In this document: positions 26,039 to 34,951 of the stretch, piece after piece | Position numbering within the stretch: position 1 is the stretch's first letter | Layout of the letters: each line of letters starts with the position of its first letter | Source of the DNA: Wenzhouxiangella sp. | Lineage (GTDB): Bacteria > Pseudomonadota > Gammaproteobacteria > Xanthomonadales > Wenzhouxiangellaceae | Reading direction: 5' to 3' | Assembly: GCA_007694885.1 (NCBI GenBank) | Contig: REEW01000214.1 | Coordinates: 1-35,211 of the forward strand | DNA: 35,211 nt | Translations under genes and position numbers: made by a program | Notes under the pieces: generated by a model | What the model saw: only the letters and a program-made list of their open reading frames with translations | The model's database searches: none | What the model was told of the DNA's origin: nothing

Positions 26039-27171
26039 TGTCGGCCTGGCGCATCTTCCTCGACGAGCTGCGCGCCGCGCTGACCGACCGTGGCGTGGTC
26101 ATCATCATCCTCGGTGGAAGCATCCTGTATGCCCTGTTCTACCCCTTGCCCTACCAGGCCCAGGTCGCCACGGGCCTGCCGGTCGTCGTGGTCGACCAGG
26201 ACGCCAGCGCGAGCAGCCGCGAGCTGATCCGGCGCGCGGCTGCGGTCGAGGAAATCCGCATCATCGGGGTGATCGCCGAGCCGCGCGAGGCCGAGGCCCT
26301 GGTGCGCGAGATGCGCGCGGCCGGTATCCTCCAGATTCCGCCGGATTTCGAGCGCGATATCCTGCGCCGGCAGCCGGTCCAGGTCGGCGCCTTCGGCAAT
26401 GCCGCCTTCATGGTGCTGTATTCGCAGGTGGTCACGGGGATGGTCAACGCCGTGCAGTCCTTCAGCGCCGATATCGTGCGCCAGCGACAGCTTGAGGAAG
26501 GGCGTGCGGACCTGTTCGCCGATACCCTGGCCGAGCCGCTGGCGGCCGATCTGCACGAATTGTTCAACCCCGATGGCGGCTACGCCAATTACGTGGTTCC
26601 GGCGGTCCTGATCCTGATCCTCCAGCAAACCTTCCTGATCGGGATCGGCATGATGGGTGCCGGTCGCCGCGAGCAGGGACTCAGGCGACCGGCCAGGCTG
26701 ATCGACTTGCTGGCCAGTGGTGCGGCCTACCTGCTGTTGCTCGTCTTGCTGCTCGGCTTTTATCTGCTGGTGGTTTACGAGGTGTTCGGTTTTCCTCGCT
26801 ATGGTCGCGTCATCGAGGTCTACTGGCTGCTGCTGCCGTTTTTTCTCGCCGTGATTTTTCTCGGCCAGGCGCTGGGGCAGCTGTTTCGATCGCGTGAGAC
26901 GGCCATGCAGGTCATGATGCTGCTCAGCCTGCCGGCCATCTTCCTGGCTGGTTTCGCCTGGCCGTCCGAGATCATGCCGGCACCCCTGGTCTGGCTGGGA
27001 CAGCTGATCCCGTCCACGCCGGGCATCGACGGTTTCATTCGTGTCTACCAGATGGGCGCTTCGCTCGATGAGGCGAGACCGGCCCAGATCCATTTATGGC
27101 TGCTGGCCGGCGCGTACCTGGCCCTGGCCTGGGGTACTGCCCGAATCGGCCCGCGCGCTGCGGTATCCTAA
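26038..27171 (+). CDS. ABC-2 type permease (YhhJ/YbhS-like), second subunit
   Basis: A 377-residue membrane protein with the same layout as its upstream neighbour: an N-terminal helix (about 18-38), a periplasmic domain starting LPVVVVDQDASASSRELIRR, and five or six C-terminal helices. The block LAGFAWPSEIMPAPLVWLGQ followed by LIPSTPGIDGFIR is typical of the group. ATG 26038 overlaps the preceding stop, with GGGGAG seven bases ahead; the frame is open further upstream but only inside the other permease gene. The two permeases probably form a heterodimer. Confidence 0.92.
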   Translation: MSAWRIFLDELRAALTDRGVVIIILGGSILYALFYPLPYQAQVATGLPVVVVDQDASASSRELIRRAAAVEEIRIIGVIAEPREAEALVREMRAAGILQIPPDFERDILRRQPVQVGAFGNAAFMVLYSQVVTGMVNAVQSFSADIVRQRQLEEGRADLFADTLAEPLAADLHELFNPDGGYANYVVPAVLILILQQTFLIGIGMMGAGRREQGLRRPARLIDLLASGAAYLLLLVLLLGFYLLVVYEVFGFPRYGRVIEVYWLLLPFFLAVIFLGQALGQLFRSRETAMQVMMLLSLPAIFLAGFAWPSEIMPAPLVWLGQLIPSTPGIDGFIRVYQMGASLDEARPAQIHLWLLAGAYLALAWGTARIGPRAAVS

Positions 27172-27212
27172 GCGACCTTTTCAGATCACGCTTCATCACC
27201 GGACCACTTGCC

Positions 27213-28580
27213 ATGTTCATCACCGAATCCGAGCACGCCGTACCCATTCATTCCCTCGATGCCGACGCCCTGGAGCGCTGGCTGGAGCAGGCCGATGGGC
27301 GCCATTCCCGCTGGGTGCAAGCGACCGGTTTCCAGGCCGAACGCGGGCGCTGGCTGGCGGTGCCGGACGGCGAGGGCGGCCTGGCCTGCGTGCTCAGCGG
27401 CCGTGAGGCGGATGATCGACTGTGGGCGCTGGCCCATCTGCCCTCGGTTCTGCCGGACGGCGACTATCGCCTGGAGGCCGAATGGTCCGCCGCCGAGCTT
27501 CAGCGCGCCCGGATCGGTTTCGGCCTTGGCGGCTATCGCTTTGACCGCTACAAGCCCGCCTCCGAACGCCGGGTTCGTCTGGTGGTGCCGGACGCCGAGC
27601 TGGCGGAACTGAACATTCTGGTCGACGCCTCTTGCCTGGTGCGTGACCTGGTCAACACCCCGGCCCTGGACCTGGGGCCGGCCGAGCTGGCCGAGGCCGC
27701 CGGCAAACTCGCCCAGGATCACGGTGCGACCTTCGAGGTGATTTCAGGGCAGCGCCTGGAGCGCGAGTTTCCGGCCATCCACGTGGTCGGCCAGGCCGCG
27801 AGCCGGCCGCCGTGCCTGGTTCGTTTGCAGTGGGGCGACGACGACGCACCGCCCCTGGCCCTGGTCGGCAAGGGCGTGATTTTCGACTCCGGCGGGCTCA
27901 ACATCAAACCCGGCGCCGGCATGGTGCTGATGAAAAAGGACATGGGCGGGGCGGCCCACGTGCTGGGCCTGGCGAAAATCATCATGGGTCTGGGCCTGAA
28001 GGTCAATCTGCGCGTCTACATTCCGGCGGTGGAAAATGCCATTGCCGGCAACGCCTATCGCCCGTCGGACATCATCCGCACCCGCAACGGCACCACGGTG
28101 GAAATCGGCAACACCGACGCCGAGGGACGGGTGGTGCTGTCCGATGCCCTGACCCTGGCCTGCGAGGAAGGCGCCGAGCGCATCATCGACATGGCGACCC
28201 TGACCGGCGCGGCGCGGGTTGCGCTGGGCGAGGACCTGCCGCCGGTGTATGCGCGCGACGGCGCCCGGGCCCGAACCCTGCAGGACCTTTCGTTTGCCGA
28301 AGAAGACCCGTTGTGGCACATGCCGCTCTACGAGCCGTACCGCGACTACATCCGTCCGGCCATCGCCGATCTTTCGAATTCGGGGACCAGCAAGTTTGCC
28401 GGCAGCCTGACCGCGGCCCTGTTCCTGGATCACTTCGTCGACGCGCAAGTCGACTGGTACCACCTCGACGTCTACGCGTGGAATCTGGGCGACCGCCCGG
28501 GCCGACCGGCCGGCGGTGAAGCCCAGGGCTTGCGGGCGCTTTGGGCCTGGTTGCAGACGCAATATCCCGAAGCGAGTTAA
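27213..28580 (+). CDS. M17 leucyl aminopeptidase family protein
   Basis: A 455-residue cytosolic metallopeptidase. All five metal ligands of the M17 family are visible: Lys220 and Asp225 in GKGVIFDSGG, Asp243 in MKKDMGG, and Asp302 and Glu304 in NTDAEGR. The catalytic Lys232 (LNIKPG) and Arg306 are also present. The spacing equals that of the bovine lens enzyme minus 30. The N-terminal domain is shorter than in PepA, which suggests the PepB-like or generic short group and the absence of PepA-type DNA-binding features. The start is ATG 27213; no strong ribosome site is visible. It releases N-terminal residues from peptides and lies 41 bases after the exporter operon. Confidence 0.93.
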   Translation: MFITESEHAVPIHSLDADALERWLEQADGRHSRWVQATGFQAERGRWLAVPDGEGGLACVLSGREADDRLWALAHLPSVLPDGDYRLEAEWSAAELQRARIGFGLGGYRFDRYKPASERRVRLVVPDAELAELNILVDASCLVRDLVNTPALDLGPAELAEAAGKLAQDHGATFEVISGQRLEREFPAIHVVGQAASRPPCLVRLQWGDDDAPPLALVGKGVIFDSGGLNIKPGAGMVLMKKDMGGAAHVLGLAKIIMGLGLKVNLRVYIPAVENAIAGNAYRPSDIIRTRNGTTVEIGNTDAEGRVVLSDALTLACEEGAERIIDMATLTGAARVALGEDLPPVYARDGARARTLQDLSFAEEDPLWHMPLYEPYRDYIRPAIADLSNSGTSKFAGSLTAALFLDHFVDAQVDWYHLDVYAWNLGDRPGRPAGGEAQGLRALWAWLQTQYPEAS

Positions 28581-28597
28581 GGAACCAGGTTCCTTAA
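28577..28597. terminator. perfect palindrome holding both convergent stop codons
   Basis: TTAAGGAACC and GGTTCCTTAA form a 10-base-pair inverted repeat around a single A. The TAA stop of the aminopeptidase (28578-28580) and the TAA stop of the minus-strand DUF3667 gene (28594-28596) each lie in one arm. The position suggests a two-way transcription end, although there is no long T tract on either strand. Confidence 0.5.
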
Positions 28598-29580
28598 AGC
28601 CGCCAGACGCCGAGCACAATGACCGCCAGCAGGGCGAACAGCAGCATGATGAAATAGGACACGATCAGGATCAGGAACTTGATCAGGGTCAGTGCCCAGC
28701 CCTGGCGGTAAAAGCGCCTGATGCTGATCAAGACGTAGAACGGAATCCAGAGCCAGATCACGACCCCAATCCAGTACAGCAGTCCGGACAGGGAGGCATG
28801 GCCGAAAAAGGCCGCCTCACCCAGCAGGTCGCGGGCCAGGGCAATCAGGTACAGCCCCACCAGGCTGAGAAAGACAAAGGCGTGGTTGTGGACCTGCAGC
28901 AAAAGGTGTTCGATGTAGTAGCGCTGAGCGAACAGATAAAACACCCCGACCCAGGCTGAAAACAGCGGCAGGATCACGAACATGGTCTGCGGCAGCATGC
29001 CGGCGGCGGTGCGAACGAACCGGGCCGGGTTGCGCACGGCTTCGCGGGCGTTGCCATCGATGAGGGCGATCTGGCGATTCAGCCAGGCATTCCCCCGCGC
29101 TCCCAACCAGTCGATCCGGACCGGATTGTCTTCGGCATGCCAGGGTTCGGATCCGAACTGGACGGCTCCGCGGGAGCCGTCGGCAAAGCCGCTCGTGAAC
29201 TCGTTGGCGGCCTCGTCGGGCACGCCGGACAGTTCGGCCGTGTTGACGACCAGGGTAATGACCAGGAAGGCGACGATGCTGGAAATCAGGTAGAGCCGAA
29301 CAGGCGGGGTATAGCGCGCGCGCTTGCCGGTCACGTATTCGCGCGAAAGCCAGCCGGGCTTGAACAGCAGGCACTGCAGGGTGCGCCACATGCGCGAGTC
29401 GTAGTACAGGGTCTCGGTTGCGATTTCACCGACCAGCCCGGGCAGGGCGCGGATGAACGATCGCGCCGGCTGGCCACAGCGGTGGCAGTAGGGTCCGGTC
29501 AGACGCGTCCCGCAGTTGTTGCAGTCGCGCTGCGGCCGGTCCCGGCCCGGCTTCGCACTGGTTTCATCCGTGGCTTGCAA
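28594..29580 (-). CDS. DUF3667 zinc-ribbon membrane protein
   Basis: A 328-residue protein. A zinc ribbon at the N-terminus has Cys20, Cys23, Cys32 and Cys35 (CNNCG then CHRCG). A short amphipathic stretch and the conserved block WRTLQCLLFKPGWLSREYV follow, then RARYTPPVRLYLISS. Four to five helices make up the rest, with a polar periplasmic or cytoplasmic loop at about 115-195. The function of this family is unknown. The start appears to be TTG 29580 with GGGAG eight bases ahead; no ATG lies before the zinc ribbon. It is divergent from the MATE gene across 61 bases. Confidence 0.85.
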   Translation of the reverse strand: MQATDETSAKPGRDRPQRDCNNCGTRLTGPYCHRCGQPARSFIRALPGLVGEIATETLYYDSRMWRTLQCLLFKPGWLSREYVTGKRARYTPPVRLYLISSIVAFLVITLVVNTAELSGVPDEAANEFTSGFADGSRGAVQFGSEPWHAEDNPVRIDWLGARGNAWLNRQIALIDGNAREAVRNPARFVRTAAGMLPQTMFVILPLFSAWVGVFYLFAQRYYIEHLLLQVHNHAFVFLSLVGLYLIALARDLLGEAAFFGHASLSGLLYWIGVVIWLWIPFYVLISIRRFYRQGWALTLIKFLILIVSYFIMLLFALLAVIVLGVWRL

Positions 29581-29641
29581 GGATGCAGCTCCCGGTCAAC
29601 AATGCCCAACTCGTTTCCCCTCCCTGGAACAGTCCGAGTAT

Positions 29642-31012
29642 ATGTCAGCGCCTTCCGCTTCGCCCGGTCTGCGATACGAGGTAAAGCGTACGCTGGTGCT
29701 GGCCGCGCCACTGGTGATCGGACAACTGACCAATTTCGGCATGAACTTCGTCGACACGGTCATGGCCGGCCGACTTGGCAAGGTCGACCTGGGCGCGATT
29801 GCGGTCGGGTCGTCGATCTGGGCGGCCGGGTTTCTGTTCACGCTGGGCGTGCTGCTGGCGGTCTCGGCCACCGTCTCGCAACTCGACGGAGCGGGACGGC
29901 CTGGACAGGCCGGGGAGTTCACCCGCCAGGCCCTGTGGCTGGCACTGGCGCTGGCCGCCGGTCTGGTTGGACTGGCCTGGAGCGCTGGCTGGGTGATGGA
30001 GGCGCTGGACGTCGACGCGGCCGTGGCCGAGCTGGCCATGGGGTATCTGCGCGCGATCGCCTGGGGTGCGCCGGCCCTGGTGCTGATGCTGACCCTGCGT
30101 TTTTTCTCCGAAGGGGCGGGCTACACTCGGCCGACCATGTACGTCGGTTTGCTCGGGATTGCCTGCAACATTCCCCTGAACTGGCTGTTGATGTTCGGCA
30201 ACCTGGGGTTCCCGCAGCTGGGCGCGGTCGGGGCCGGCTGGGCGACCGCCATCGTCCTGTGGCTGCAGCTGCTGCTGATGGTGGTCTGGATTGCGTGGCG
30301 ACCACAGTACCGGATTTTCGGCGTATTCGAGCGCTTCAGCGGACCCAGCCTGCGCGAAATCGCCGCGCTGCTCAAGGTCGGTCTGCCGATCGGGTTCATG
30401 GTCCTGATGGAAGGCGGCATGTTTGCCGCCTCGGCCTTGCTGGTCGGTATCCTGGGTGCCTTGCCGGTGGCCGCTCACCAGGTGGCGATGAACTACACCG
30501 GCCTGGTGTTCATGGTGCCGCTGGGCCTGGCCGGGGCGATCACCGTGCGGGTCGGCAACGCGATTGGGCGTGGTGATCCGCTGGGGGCGCGTCGGGCCGG
30601 TCTGGTCGGTATCGGCATCGCCCTGGTTTTTGCGGTCTGTTCGGCCAGTGTCATCCTGCTCTTGCCTGAAGCTATCGTGCGCCTCTACACGAACGATGCC
30701 GAGGTCATCGCCCTGGCCGCCAGCCTGCTGCTGTTTGCGGCCATTTTCCAGGTCTCCGACGGCCTGCAGGTGGCCGCAGCCGGCGCCCTGCGCGGGATGA
30801 AGGATACCCGTATCCCGATGCTCTACAGCGTGGTTGCCTACTGGATGATCGGGATGAGCGTGGGCTGGTGGCTGACCTTTCGCGCCGAATGGGGCCCGGC
30901 CGGGATGTGGATCGGTATCCTGAGTGGCTTGAGCGTGGCCGCGGTGCTGCTGAGCGCACGTTACTGGCGCCTGAGCCGGCAAAAGATCGAGCAACAGGAG
31001 ACCTCCGCATGA
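29642..31012 (+). CDS. MATE-family multidrug efflux protein (NorM-like)
   Basis: A 456-residue inner-membrane protein with 12 helices, the standard MATE length. Hallmarks are APLVIGQLTNFGMNFVDTVM followed by AGRLG at the N-terminus, GYTRPTMYVGLLGIACNIPL in the middle, and AAHQVAMNYTGLVFMVPLGL in the second half. Such proteins exchange Na+ or H+ for cationic drugs. ATG 29642 fits the family N-terminus, but its ribosome site is weak. The drug specificity is not evident. Confidence 0.93.
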   Translation: MSAPSASPGLRYEVKRTLVLAAPLVIGQLTNFGMNFVDTVMAGRLGKVDLGAIAVGSSIWAAGFLFTLGVLLAVSATVSQLDGAGRPGQAGEFTRQALWLALALAAGLVGLAWSAGWVMEALDVDAAVAELAMGYLRAIAWGAPALVLMLTLRFFSEGAGYTRPTMYVGLLGIACNIPLNWLLMFGNLGFPQLGAVGAGWATAIVLWLQLLLMVVWIAWRPQYRIFGVFERFSGPSLREIAALLKVGLPIGFMVLMEGGMFAASALLVGILGALPVAAHQVAMNYTGLVFMVPLGLAGAITVRVGNAIGRGDPLGARRAGLVGIGIALVFAVCSASVILLLPEAIVRLYTNDAEVIALAASLLLFAAIFQVSDGLQVAAAGALRGMKDTRIPMLYSVVAYWMIGMSVGWWLTFRAEWGPAGMWIGILSGLSVAAVLLSARYWRLSRQKIEQQETSA

Positions 31013-31023
31013 CCTTTTGCACA

Positions 31024-31052
31024 TTGCCGTGCTCACGCCGGGCGCCTACAAT
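31024..31052 (+). promoter_or_regulatory. sigma-70-type promoter for sppA
   Basis: TTGCCG (31024-31029) and TACAAT (31047-31052) are separated by exactly 17 bases, in the 70-base gap after the MATE gene. The expected start site lies about 23 bases ahead of the sppA ATG. This is the best sigma-70 match I found in the window. Confidence 0.6.
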
Positions 31053-31082
31053 CGCTACTGCTTCCTGCTGAACTGCAATCCG

Positions 31083-32945
31083 ATGGTGAATTCCAGGCAA
31101 CCCAATATTCTCGTCCGGCTGTGGCTGGGTTTCTGGCGCAGCGTGACCGCGCTGCGCATGGCCGTGTTCAATATTCTGTTTCTTCTGGTTCTGGCCCTGG
31201 TCATCGGTTTGATTCTGCGCGGCGGCGATCCATTGGTGATCGAGCCGGAAACCACTCTGGTCTTCAATCCCCAGGGCTTCATCGTCGAGGAACACACCGG
31301 AACGCCGATCGAGCGGGCTCTCAACGAAGCCCTGGGCCAGGGCCAGGTTGAAACGCGCCTGCGCGACCTCCTGGTCGCGCTCGAACGTGCGGCCGAAGAT
31401 GATCGCATTGGCCAGGTGCTGATCAGCACCGACGACCTGGTCGGTGTGTCACCCGGCGTGATGCAGGAACTCACCGAGGCCTTCGAACAGTTCCGCAACA
31501 GCGGCAAGGCGGTCATCGCCTACGGCGGCATCATGGGCCAGGGCCAGTATTTCCTGGCTTCGCTGGCCGACGAGGTCTGGCTGAATCCGGACGGCTGGGT
31601 TCTGATGACCGGCTACGGTCTCTACCGTCAGTATTTCGCCGAAGGACTGGATCGACTGGGCGTGGACGTCAACCTGATTCGTGTCGGTGAGTACAAGTCG
31701 GCCATGGAACCTTTCGTGCGCAGCGACATGTCCGATGAAGACCGGGAGGCCACGGCTTATTTCCTCGGCGACTTGTGGCAACGTTACCTGGAGAACGTGG
31801 CCCGCAACCGCGGGATGCCGTCAACCGTTCTGGCGGACTTTACCGAGAATCTGTCCGACTTCCTCGAGCGGGCCGACGGCGACAGCGCCCGGGCAGCACT
31901 CGACGTGGGCCTGGTCGATCGCCTCGTCAGCCGACCCGAGTTGCGCGCGGAAATGGCGCGCCGCGGTGCGCCGGACAACAACGGCGGTTATCGGAACATC
32001 AGCCTGGCGGACTATGTTGCCGCACCGGAACCCAAGCTCCGCCGTCCCGAGGGCCGGGTCGGCGTGATCGTGGCCCAGGGCCTGATCACCGAGGGCAGCC
32101 AGCCGCCGGGCGTGATCGGCTCGGATTCCACCTCCCGCCTGATCCGCCAGGCCCTTCACGACGACAGCATCGAGGCGGTGGTGTTGCGAGTGGACTCCGG
32201 CGGCGGCAGCGCGTTTGCCTCGGAAGTGATCCGGCGTGAACTGATGGCCCTGCGCGAGGCCGGCAAGCCGGTCGTGGTCAGTTTCGGCAACGTCGCCGCT
32301 TCGGGCGGTTACTGGATCGCCATGGGCGCGGACGAAATCTGGGCCTACCCGTCGACGATCACCGGCTCGATCGGGATTTTCGGTTTCTTCCCGACCTTCC
32401 AGGACACCTTTGCCAAGATCGGCATCTACACCGACGGGGTCGGCACCACGCCATTGTCCGGCGCGCTGCGGCCTGACCGGGAGATGGACGAAGACGTCCG
32501 CCGGCTGCTGCAAAGCATCGTCGAACACGGCTACCGCGAGTTCATCGGTCTGGTGTCCGAGCATCGGCGGATGAGCGTGGAGGAGGTCGACGAGGTCGCC
32601 CAGGGACGGGTGTGGAGCGGCGCCCAGGCCCAGCAGCGGGGCCTGATCGACCAGCTCGGAACGCTGGAGGAAGCGATCGGGTCGGCCGCGCGCATGGCCG
32701 GGCTGGGCGAGGACTTCCGGGTGAGCTATGTCGAACCTGAGCTCAAGCCCTGGCAGCAGTTTCTGACTCAAATGGGCGCACGGGCCATTCTCGCCGCCGG
32801 CTTCGAGCCGCAGCCGTCATGGCTGGGCATGCTTCCGGCCAACCTGCGCGCCGGCCTGCTCGCCGACCTGCAGATGGTTTTCGAGCAAACCCAGCACGGA
32901 CGTCCCGGCGTGATGGCGCACTGCCTGTGCGAGGCTCCCCTCTAG
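31083..32945 (+). CDS. sppA: signal peptide peptidase SppA (S49, 67-kDa type)
   Basis: A 620-residue inner-membrane serine protease that cleaves leftover signal peptides. One N-terminal helix (about 22-45) anchors two tandem S49 domains. The catalytic dyad is visible: Lys205 in VGEYKSAMEPF of the first half and Ser407 in GNVAASGGYWIAMGADEIWA of the second. Their spacing matches Lys209/Ser409 of the E. coli enzyme. ATG 31083 was chosen because the upstream open extension to 31017 covers the promoter. The gene ends inside a short tandem repeat. Confidence 0.95.
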   Translation: MVNSRQPNILVRLWLGFWRSVTALRMAVFNILFLLVLALVIGLILRGGDPLVIEPETTLVFNPQGFIVEEHTGTPIERALNEALGQGQVETRLRDLLVALERAAEDDRIGQVLISTDDLVGVSPGVMQELTEAFEQFRNSGKAVIAYGGIMGQGQYFLASLADEVWLNPDGWVLMTGYGLYRQYFAEGLDRLGVDVNLIRVGEYKSAMEPFVRSDMSDEDREATAYFLGDLWQRYLENVARNRGMPSTVLADFTENLSDFLERADGDSARAALDVGLVDRLVSRPELRAEMARRGAPDNNGGYRNISLADYVAAPEPKLRRPEGRVGVIVAQGLITEGSQPPGVIGSDSTSRLIRQALHDDSIEAVVLRVDSGGGSAFASEVIRRELMALREAGKPVVVSFGNVAASGGYWIAMGADEIWAYPSTITGSIGIFGFFPTFQDTFAKIGIYTDGVGTTPLSGALRPDREMDEDVRRLLQSIVEHGYREFIGLVSEHRRMSVEEVDEVAQGRVWSGAQAQQRGLIDQLGTLEEAIGSAARMAGLGEDFRVSYVEPELKPWQQFLTQMGARAILAAGFEPQPSWLGMLPANLRAGLLADLQMVFEQTQHGRPGVMAHCLCEAPL

Positions 32946-32991
32946 CTGGGCCATCAGGCTCCCCTCTAGCGGGCCATTGGCGGCCCGCTAG
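32932..32991. repeat. short tandem repeat plus hairpin between convergent genes
   Basis: AGGCTCCCCTCTAGC at 32932-32946 is repeated exactly at 32956-32970. Both copies continue into GGGCCAT, so the unit is about 24 bases. The sppA stop TAG lies in the first copy. The second copy forms a hairpin, CTAGCGGGCC (32966-32975) with GGCCCGCTAG (32982-32991), whose right arm contains the stop of the minus-strand gene. No T tract follows, so terminator function is uncertain. Confidence 0.7.
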
Positions 32992-33974
32992 CCGCTGCCC
33001 TGGGCGGGCTCGTCGGCGCTTTCGGGCTTGCGTTGTCCGCCGTCCCACTCGCGTGCCTTGCGCCCGAATTCACCGAACTTCCTGGAAACGCCCTCGAGCT
33101 TGTTCTCCCATTCCGGGTTGGGTTCCTGGCCCTCGGTGACCTTGAAAAAGACCTGCATCAGCGCCGTCATGCCAATCGGCTCGATGATCGATTGCTTGAC
33201 GCCCCAGGCAAAAACGAGGGCGAAAATCAGCGTCAATGGTCCGGCCACGGCCGGGATGACGGCGACCAGCGCGATCAGCGGGCCGAGAATCAGCAAAAAG
33301 ACCAGGAAAGTGAGCCCCCAGATGATGAAGGCCAGAAAGAAGGCGTTTTTCAGAAAGGTCTTGTAGTTCTGGGCATAGAGAATCAGCGCGGTCCGGCTTG
33401 ACGCCCACGGATTGTCGGAGCGGGTGCGGATGTTGTAGGCGAGGATGACCTCGTCGAGATAGGTCAGCGACAGGTTGACCACCGTGTTGATGAACTTGAC
33501 GATGTTGCGCAAGCCGGGGATCGGAATGAACGAGGTCACGGTGAAGAAAACCCGGTTGAAAGCGCGCAGGACCGCCTTGATCAGCTGGTCGACGCCGAAC
33601 AGGATCGAAGACTCGGTAAATCGCTCGCGCACCACCTTCTGGGCGTGGTCGATCTGGCCGCGTCCCTGGGGAAGCTCCTTGCCCTCCATCAGCTCGACCA
33701 GGACGGCGATGTGGCCGGCCTTGACCATGTAGAGCAGGTATTCGCGCAGCATGTAGGCGATCACCGCCATGATGCCGAAGCCGACCAGGCCGCCGAAGAA
33801 GCTGAACGCCCCGGGTTCGCCCCCGATCATGCCGATACCGTAGCCCACGCCCGCCCCGATCCCGGCCAGCACCAGGTAGGAAAACGTGATCGCGAAGTAA
33901 ATCAGGAATCGAAAGACCAGAAAGGGCATGGTCTTTCCCATCAACCGCAGAATCTCGCCAATCTTGAAATCCAT
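32988..33974 (-). CDS. uncharacterised multi-pass membrane protein
   Basis: A 328-residue protein I do not recognise by family. It starts MDFKIGEILRLMGKTMPFLV and has about five to six hydrophobic segments (near residues 15-40, 45-75, 115-150, 215-240 and 245-280). Glycine-rich helices come early (GIGAGVGYGIGMIGG), and the positively charged, hydrophilic C-terminal tail holds WENKLEGVSRKFGEFGRKAR. The loop RGQIDHAQKVVRERFTES lies between helices. ATG 33974 has GGAG seven bases upstream and is preferred to the extension to 34025. It is convergent with sppA. The fold suggests a membrane scaffold or channel-like protein, but no function is claimed. Confidence 0.8.
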   Translation of the reverse strand: MDFKIGEILRLMGKTMPFLVFRFLIYFAITFSYLVLAGIGAGVGYGIGMIGGEPGAFSFFGGLVGFGIMAVIAYMLREYLLYMVKAGHIAVLVELMEGKELPQGRGQIDHAQKVVRERFTESSILFGVDQLIKAVLRAFNRVFFTVTSFIPIPGLRNIVKFINTVVNLSLTYLDEVILAYNIRTRSDNPWASSRTALILYAQNYKTFLKNAFFLAFIIWGLTFLVFLLILGPLIALVAVIPAVAGPLTLIFALVFAWGVKQSIIEPIGMTALMQVFFKVTEGQEPNPEWENKLEGVSRKFGEFGRKAREWDGGQRKPESADEPAQGSG

Positions 33975-34233
33975 GTCTGGTCTCCAATGTAAACCGTTGG
34001 TCAGTCGCCGGAAGCGATGGGCCACCTGGTCACTCGGGCATTCGGCGCCGATGGCCTTTTTGTTGTCCGGTCGCGGCGCCTTCCCCGAGTGCCGGTTTCA
34101 CGGCAGCAGGTTGTTCGAGTCGTTCCGGTGTCAAGTCTGTATTACGGAATCTGGCCCTACAATGTGCCAGCGGCATGCACGAACCGTCCGATCCGTTCTT
34201 GCCGGGTGCCGGGCGCGAGCCGGCCGCGGTCGT

Positions 34234-34947
34234 TCAGAGCTGACGCACGTCGACGAATGCCCCGGAGGCATGGTCTGCCCTCAGTTTTTCGAGCAGGTCC
34301 AGAATCATGTCGGCAGCCTCGCGCGGCCCGGGCATGTCGGGCGTGCCGCGCGCCTGCTGGAGTTTCTGAATCGAAGGGTATTCCTCGCTGTCGACATCAG
34401 CGCACAGGTAGTCCTGCATCGCGGTGTCGACCAGGCCCGGGGCCAGCGAGATCAGGTGGCTGTCGGTCATTTCGTGCGCATACAGCGCGACCAGGTTGTT
34501 CAGTGCGGCCTTGGATATCGAATACCCGCCCCAGCCGTAGTTCATGTTGACCGCGGCGCCGGAAGAAATCGCCACGATCTGGGAAACCGGAATCTGGCGC
34601 TCGATGAGCCAGTCGAGGATCAGCTTGTTGGCCCAGACGTTGACCCGCATGATGTGCTCCAGGTCATGAACATCGGTTTGGGCGATGTCCTGTATCCGGC
34701 CGAGAATGCCGGCATTGAGGATGACCAGGTCCAGACGCAGACAGTCCGACAACAGGCTGTCGAGCCCGTCTTCCAGGGTGCTGAGCTGGCCGAGATCCTG
34801 CTGTCGGTCGCGGATGACGTCGTCGAATCGGGGCTTGAGCGGGCAGCCGCTGCGGCTCATGCCCCAGACGATCGCTTCGCGTTCCATCAGGGCCTCGGTC
34901 AGCCCGAGGCCGAGTCCGCTGCTGTTGCCGGTGATCAGAACATTCAT
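34234..34947 (-). CDS. short-chain dehydrogenase/reductase (SDR)
   Basis: A 237-residue cytosolic oxidoreductase of classical SDR type. The nucleotide-binding motif TGNSSGLG is at 6-13, NAG at 78-80, Asn103, the catalytic serine at 128/129 (AISSG), and Tyr142 with Lys146 in YSISK. The set is complete, so it should be active with NAD(P)H; the substrate is unknown. ATG 34947 lies 4 bases after the stop of the S9 peptidase gene, and the ribosome site GGAGAGG is inside the end of that gene, which implies translational coupling. The 259 bases after it hold no gene. Confidence 0.92.
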   Translation of the reverse strand: MNVLITGNSSGLGLGLTEALMEREAIVWGMSRSGCPLKPRFDDVIRDRQQDLGQLSTLEDGLDSLLSDCLRLDLVILNAGILGRIQDIAQTDVHDLEHIMRVNVWANKLILDWLIERQIPVSQIVAISSGAAVNMNYGWGGYSISKAALNNLVALYAHEMTDSHLISLAPGLVDTAMQDYLCADVDSEEYPSIQKLQQARGTPDMPGPREAADMILDLLEKLRADHASGAFVDVRQL

Positions 34948-34951
34948 GTTG

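Noticed and set aside
33975-34233. A TTGACA-like element on the minus strand (34129-34134) and a plus-strand TACAAT (34158-34163) in the gap before the membrane protein
   Set aside because: Neither has a partner element at 16-18 bases on its own strand; the plus-strand one faces no plus-strand gene. No gene was seen in this 259-base gap.
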